From Hemibagrus wyckioides (lineage: Eukaryota > Chordata > Actinopteri > Siluriformes > Bagridae), in assembly GCF_019097595.1 (NCBI RefSeq), contig NC_080726.1:14448205-14512204 (forward strand): DNA of 64,000 bases. The letters run 5' to 3'. The position numbers and the translations under genes are program-made. The notes beneath the pieces were generated by a model. The model was not told the DNA's origin, did no database searches, and saw nothing but the letters and a program-made list of their open reading frames with translations. Of the stretch, positions 60,884-64,000 are shown piece after piece. The stretch's first letter is position 1; every line of letters begins with the position of its first letter.

Positions 60884-61276
60884 TGTCACAGACTCGGCCG
60901 CTATGAACTCCAACTCCCAGCAACCACCAGCAGTCTCACGTTCACAGTTCACCAACTTTCTGATTGTTTCCCTTAGTTTTAATTCCTCATTATGAGTTTT
61001 ATGCTTTGTCCCTGTGTACGTGATGTTACTAAGTCTGCTGAGTTTCCATTTTTTGGTCTGGACCTTGGCTTTGCCCTTGAGGATCAGTTCACTCATGTTG
61101 ACCTGATTGTCACCTGTTCATACCTGATTGTCGCCTGTTTGCTTTCCCCGTTTTCCCAATATTCCTACATTTTTTAACTGTTCCTGATATTTTGCATTTT
61201 TGTTCCTAATTTTTTTTTACTTTTGTTATTAAAAGTCTTGCACTTGCATTCAACCCTCGGTGTCTGCTTCGTGACA
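60884..61276 (+). mobile_element. LTR-like repeat TGTCAC...GTGACA
   Basis: Starts TGTCACAG and ends TTCGTGACA, so the tips are an inverted TGTCAC/GTGACA pair and the outer bases are TG...CA as in LTRs. It contains 'aactcccagcaaccaccagc' early and 'gttattaaaagtcttgcact' (a possible polyadenylation region) near the end. At 393 bases it fits a solo LTR. No 4-6 base target duplication was found (left gcgtac, right gcatgt), so a non-autonomous DNA element remains possible. Confidence 0.5.
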
Positions 61277-61764
61277 GCATGTCTCATTGCAGTAACTATA
61301 GCACTGTAGTACTTCCTCAACACACAACCAATCTGACTTTATATATGGAATATCCTGAGTAAAAAACAGAGTCAAATAAAGTTTGGCGCAAAAAAAAGCC
61401 CACCTCAAAACTCTCTTGCTAGTTCAACACACAATCACCTTGCAGTTAAACATATCGACTAGAAATATATAAATAGATATAGTCAGATTTGAATATTTTA
61501 TGTCAAGCATGACACAGACAGACAGAACATGAGGTCATATTGACATGCTCTATATTTTTATGTTTGCTTCCATTAGTTTCTATTACTGTACTAGCTTGCC
61601 ATATGTTTTTACATTACTTTAGGTAGCACTTTTTTGGGTCAGTTATGATTCCAGGCAAGCAAAACATGACATCTGGAGTTTTTACTTGTCCAGTGTGCAA
61701 GGTCATGAATTTCTCATTAGTCCACCCCTGTGGTTCTATTTTAATTGCTTGATACTTGGTGTCC
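61277..61764. other. No gene recognised
   Basis: AT-rich DNA. 'caaataaagtttggc' at about 61375 repeats a phrase near 56676, but too short to define a family. Confidence 0.4.
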
Positions 61765-61960
61765 AAGTGGTCCACTGGTGAAGCATTCAACTTTATTTAG
61801 GAGAGTGTGTGTTTAAATGCCAACAATGCCACAATCATCCATGGCTGAGAGTCCAAGAGAGAATTCTTGGCCCTGTTCTCTGGGTGGGAAGAATAGCATT
61901 ACTCCTGACAGTCAGAATGACTCTAGCCAACTGTGGGCATCTGTTAGCTCATTTATACAG
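61765..61960 (+). mobile_element. Degenerate SINE
   Basis: A tRNA-like head ('gtggtccactggtgaagcat', 'gtgtgtttaaatgccaaca') is followed by 'ccacaatcatccatggctga' and 'gaattcttggccctgttctc', body phrases of a fish SINE different from the one at 56244. The B box is weak. Two overlapping plus frames (61809-62083) cross it and are not genes. Confidence 0.55.
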
Positions 61961-64000
61961 AAAAGAGCAGTTAGCCCTGTCCTCCATGTACATACAGCTA
62001 CTATGTGCATGATACTGGATAAGAAACAGGTCAGAAAAATGTGGCTGGATGGATTCATACCTGTCAGAGGAAGCACATTTTGACCTTTGACCTCATGAGC
62101 TGGTGTAAGCCAGTTGGAATTTGTGATGAAATTGGAGTGACACGGTTTTAAAATCCAAAAGAATCACAAAGAACATGCCCTAAAAATTCATGGATCGTAT
62201 GAAAAGAATTTAATTCCAAAGCACATAAAAATCCCATATTTGGTAAGACTGCCAACTAAATGTGCTATGGAGAAGATATGCTCAAATTTTCAGCTTGTCA
62301 CTGGCTTACATCTTTTAAGACCTCTCTAATATTTGTTTTTCTCCATGCTATAATATTAATATACAGGCACCCGGAGATAAGCATCTCTGCATCCACAAGG
62401 CCAAATGCCTCAAAAGTAGCATTACTTCTTAACACCAAAACCGCAACAATGACCAAAAAAAAGACCATTAGCCAAATGTGTTCCGCCTGTCTGTCAGCTT
62501 GCACTCGCAAATCGCTTTCAGAGCCCCCGCCAGTCGTCTCGCCCTGCTCTTTTGAGTGTGACAGGCTTTGATGTGTCAGCGTGCAGGCAGGCCAGTGATG
62601 GAGACAAGAGCAGTTCAAACACTGGTGAGGATGGGGGACGTAAATCTCAACCAGGCCCTGATGATATTAATATCCCTGTAGTGACATTAAGGCAGAAAGG
62701 GCACGTGTTGAATAAGCTTGTGTTAGAGTAGATATGAAGAGGTGCTGGTGTGTCACCTCCCTGTGCCTCTATTTCTGTGTGTCTTTGAAGATCTTCTTTC
62801 TATCTGAATGGCTTTCTCTGTCTGACTGATGATATCCCCCACAGCTTGTCTGACAAAAAGACAGACATCTGGGGCTGAACATGCCTAACCTCTTCACGCT
62901 GAATTGATCACAATTATGATGTGTACCCTTTCTGCTTTGGATTTGTGCCCAGTCCATAGCAAAGTAAACACAGCCAAAGGAGGAAATGAGCATAAATCTT
63001 ATGTCACCAATTAGCCTAAACATTTGCCTATGGCATGGCCACTCGTGCATGCTGCGTCAGTTTTCTGCCTCCTTCAGAATCAGACCCTCTGGGGACAAAT
63101 CCTAATAGAAAAAAAGCCTCATTTTGGCATGCTGAGCCACACTAATGCCAGGCCAGACATTTGGATGCAGCAGCGGTATGTTAGCAGAATGGTGCAATGG
63201 AGAGCAACAGGCAGAATCAGATGTAAGCCTCTCAAAAACACACACGAAAACACGGCTGGTCCATATGGCATTCGAGGACTACAACTGGCTTGGATGGATG
63301 CTTCCGTTTTCTGTTAGCAGAGTGTCTGTGGGCTGCTGCTGCAGTGCTCATGCTTACTGGAGTGCTTTTAATTCCCTGCTGCCAGCAGTGCAGGTCAATA
63401 CACTGGTATCTATTCCGGGCTCTCTGATTGGACTGAGAACAATATCAGGTAGCAACATTGGCTTCAATTACCCGATAAAGCAGGACGGTGGAGGTGATGA
63501 GGAAAGAAACAACAGCATTTCATTTTGCTTCTCTCCGTGTTCTGTACTCACTGTTATGAAACACAAGATGGTTTCATGTCTGCATGAGCAGGACTCATAC
63601 AAATCCTTTTTTTTTCTATAAGTGACATTTGGATCTCTTCGCTTGTCCTGTTCCATGGAGTGAATAGTGAACAATTAACAGTGTACAAAAATATCAAGTA
63701 GTAAACCGCCTTTTCTGATGCTAGGATGTCTGTATTTTTCTCTGCAGTTGGTTTTCAGGAGCAATGCTCATCCTCCAGCCTCTATCTGGAGGGTAAATAA
63801 TTTATTCCACAACCTACAGTATGCTGCTACACACTGAATATAAAACATACCCATGTCCTACTGCAGCCCTCTTGATCCAAATTCAAGGTGGGAACACCAC
63901 TTCCAAGGTCAATTAAAAGAGCTAAGCATTCAGAGGTGAGTTGGGATTAATAGTACAGCATTATAATTTGTCAAATATTGCATCATAAACAGAACACAAT
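61961..64000. other. No gene recognised
   Basis: About 2 kb of unique-looking DNA with slightly more balanced composition than elsewhere. A 158-codon plus frame at 63145-63621 is the longest non-repeat frame outside the transposons; it overlaps a 97-codon frame and has no domain or splice context. Nothing is called, but this is the most plausible place for conserved non-coding sequence. Confidence 0.35.

Noticed and set aside
63145..63621. 158-codon frame, longest outside repeats and transposons
   Set aside because: No recognisable domain, overlaps another frame and ends in a poly-Phe run from a T tract. Kept only as a region to check for conservation.

Overview
The window reads as non-coding chromosomal DNA of a teleost fish, possibly an otophysan such as a catfish; the lineage is an impression from repeat types, not a proof. 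The evidence is many Tc1/mariner transposons with long terminal inverted repeats (TIRs) and TA flanks, fish-type tRNA-derived SINEs, LINE 3' ends, TG/CA, GA and tetranucleotide microsatellites, and several dispersed repeats familiar from teleost genomes. I found no convincing host exon, tRNA, rRNA or promoter. The stretch is best seen as an intergenic region or a very large intron, and the only intact protein-coding gene is a transposase.

Layout. 0-10 kb: LTR-like and short dispersed fragments, a TIR element (3987-4823), an AT-rich tandem array with a 514-bp internal duplication (6105-7090), and directly beside it a deleted Tc1 copy (7093-7458). 10-16.5 kb: three Tc1-type elements nearly end to end (10596-13378), a dispersed repeat (14395-14715) and a mosaic Tc1 copy (15877-16502). 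16.5-19.8 kb: a diverged direct duplication and another Tc1 relic. 21-24 kb: a complete Tc1 transposon with perfect 29-bp ends and an intact 343-residue DD34E transposase (21182-22429), then a decayed Tc1 of a second family (22520-24050) carrying a striking hairpin. 24-37 kb: mostly unremarkable, with LINE debris. 37-38 kb: a 19-bp minisatellite mixed with CA tracts. 38-47 kb: microsatellites, SINE, LINE and LTR-like fragments. 47.6-51.3 kb: a long low-complexity tract whose core is a 2.6-kb array of a 24-bp unit. 52-64 kb: sparse repeats, a SINE, a second copy of the non-coding TIR element found near 11.5 kb, and LINE and LTR-like pieces.

How the parts relate. The one intact transposase would be expected to act only on ends of its own family. 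The other Tc1 copies carry different ends and broken or absent transposases, so they look immobile unless helped in trans. At least six Tc1/mariner-type families are represented, in states from intact to internally deleted to mosaic. The most informative observations are the intact element, the mosaic element that shares a deletion junction with a second copy 9 kb away, the hairpin upstream of the decayed transposase, and the 24-bp array whose units differ mainly at one CpG. Long open frames in the arrays at 6.1-7.0, 37.2-37.6, 43.8-44.1 and 47.9-50.7 kb are by-products of the repeats and were not called as genes.
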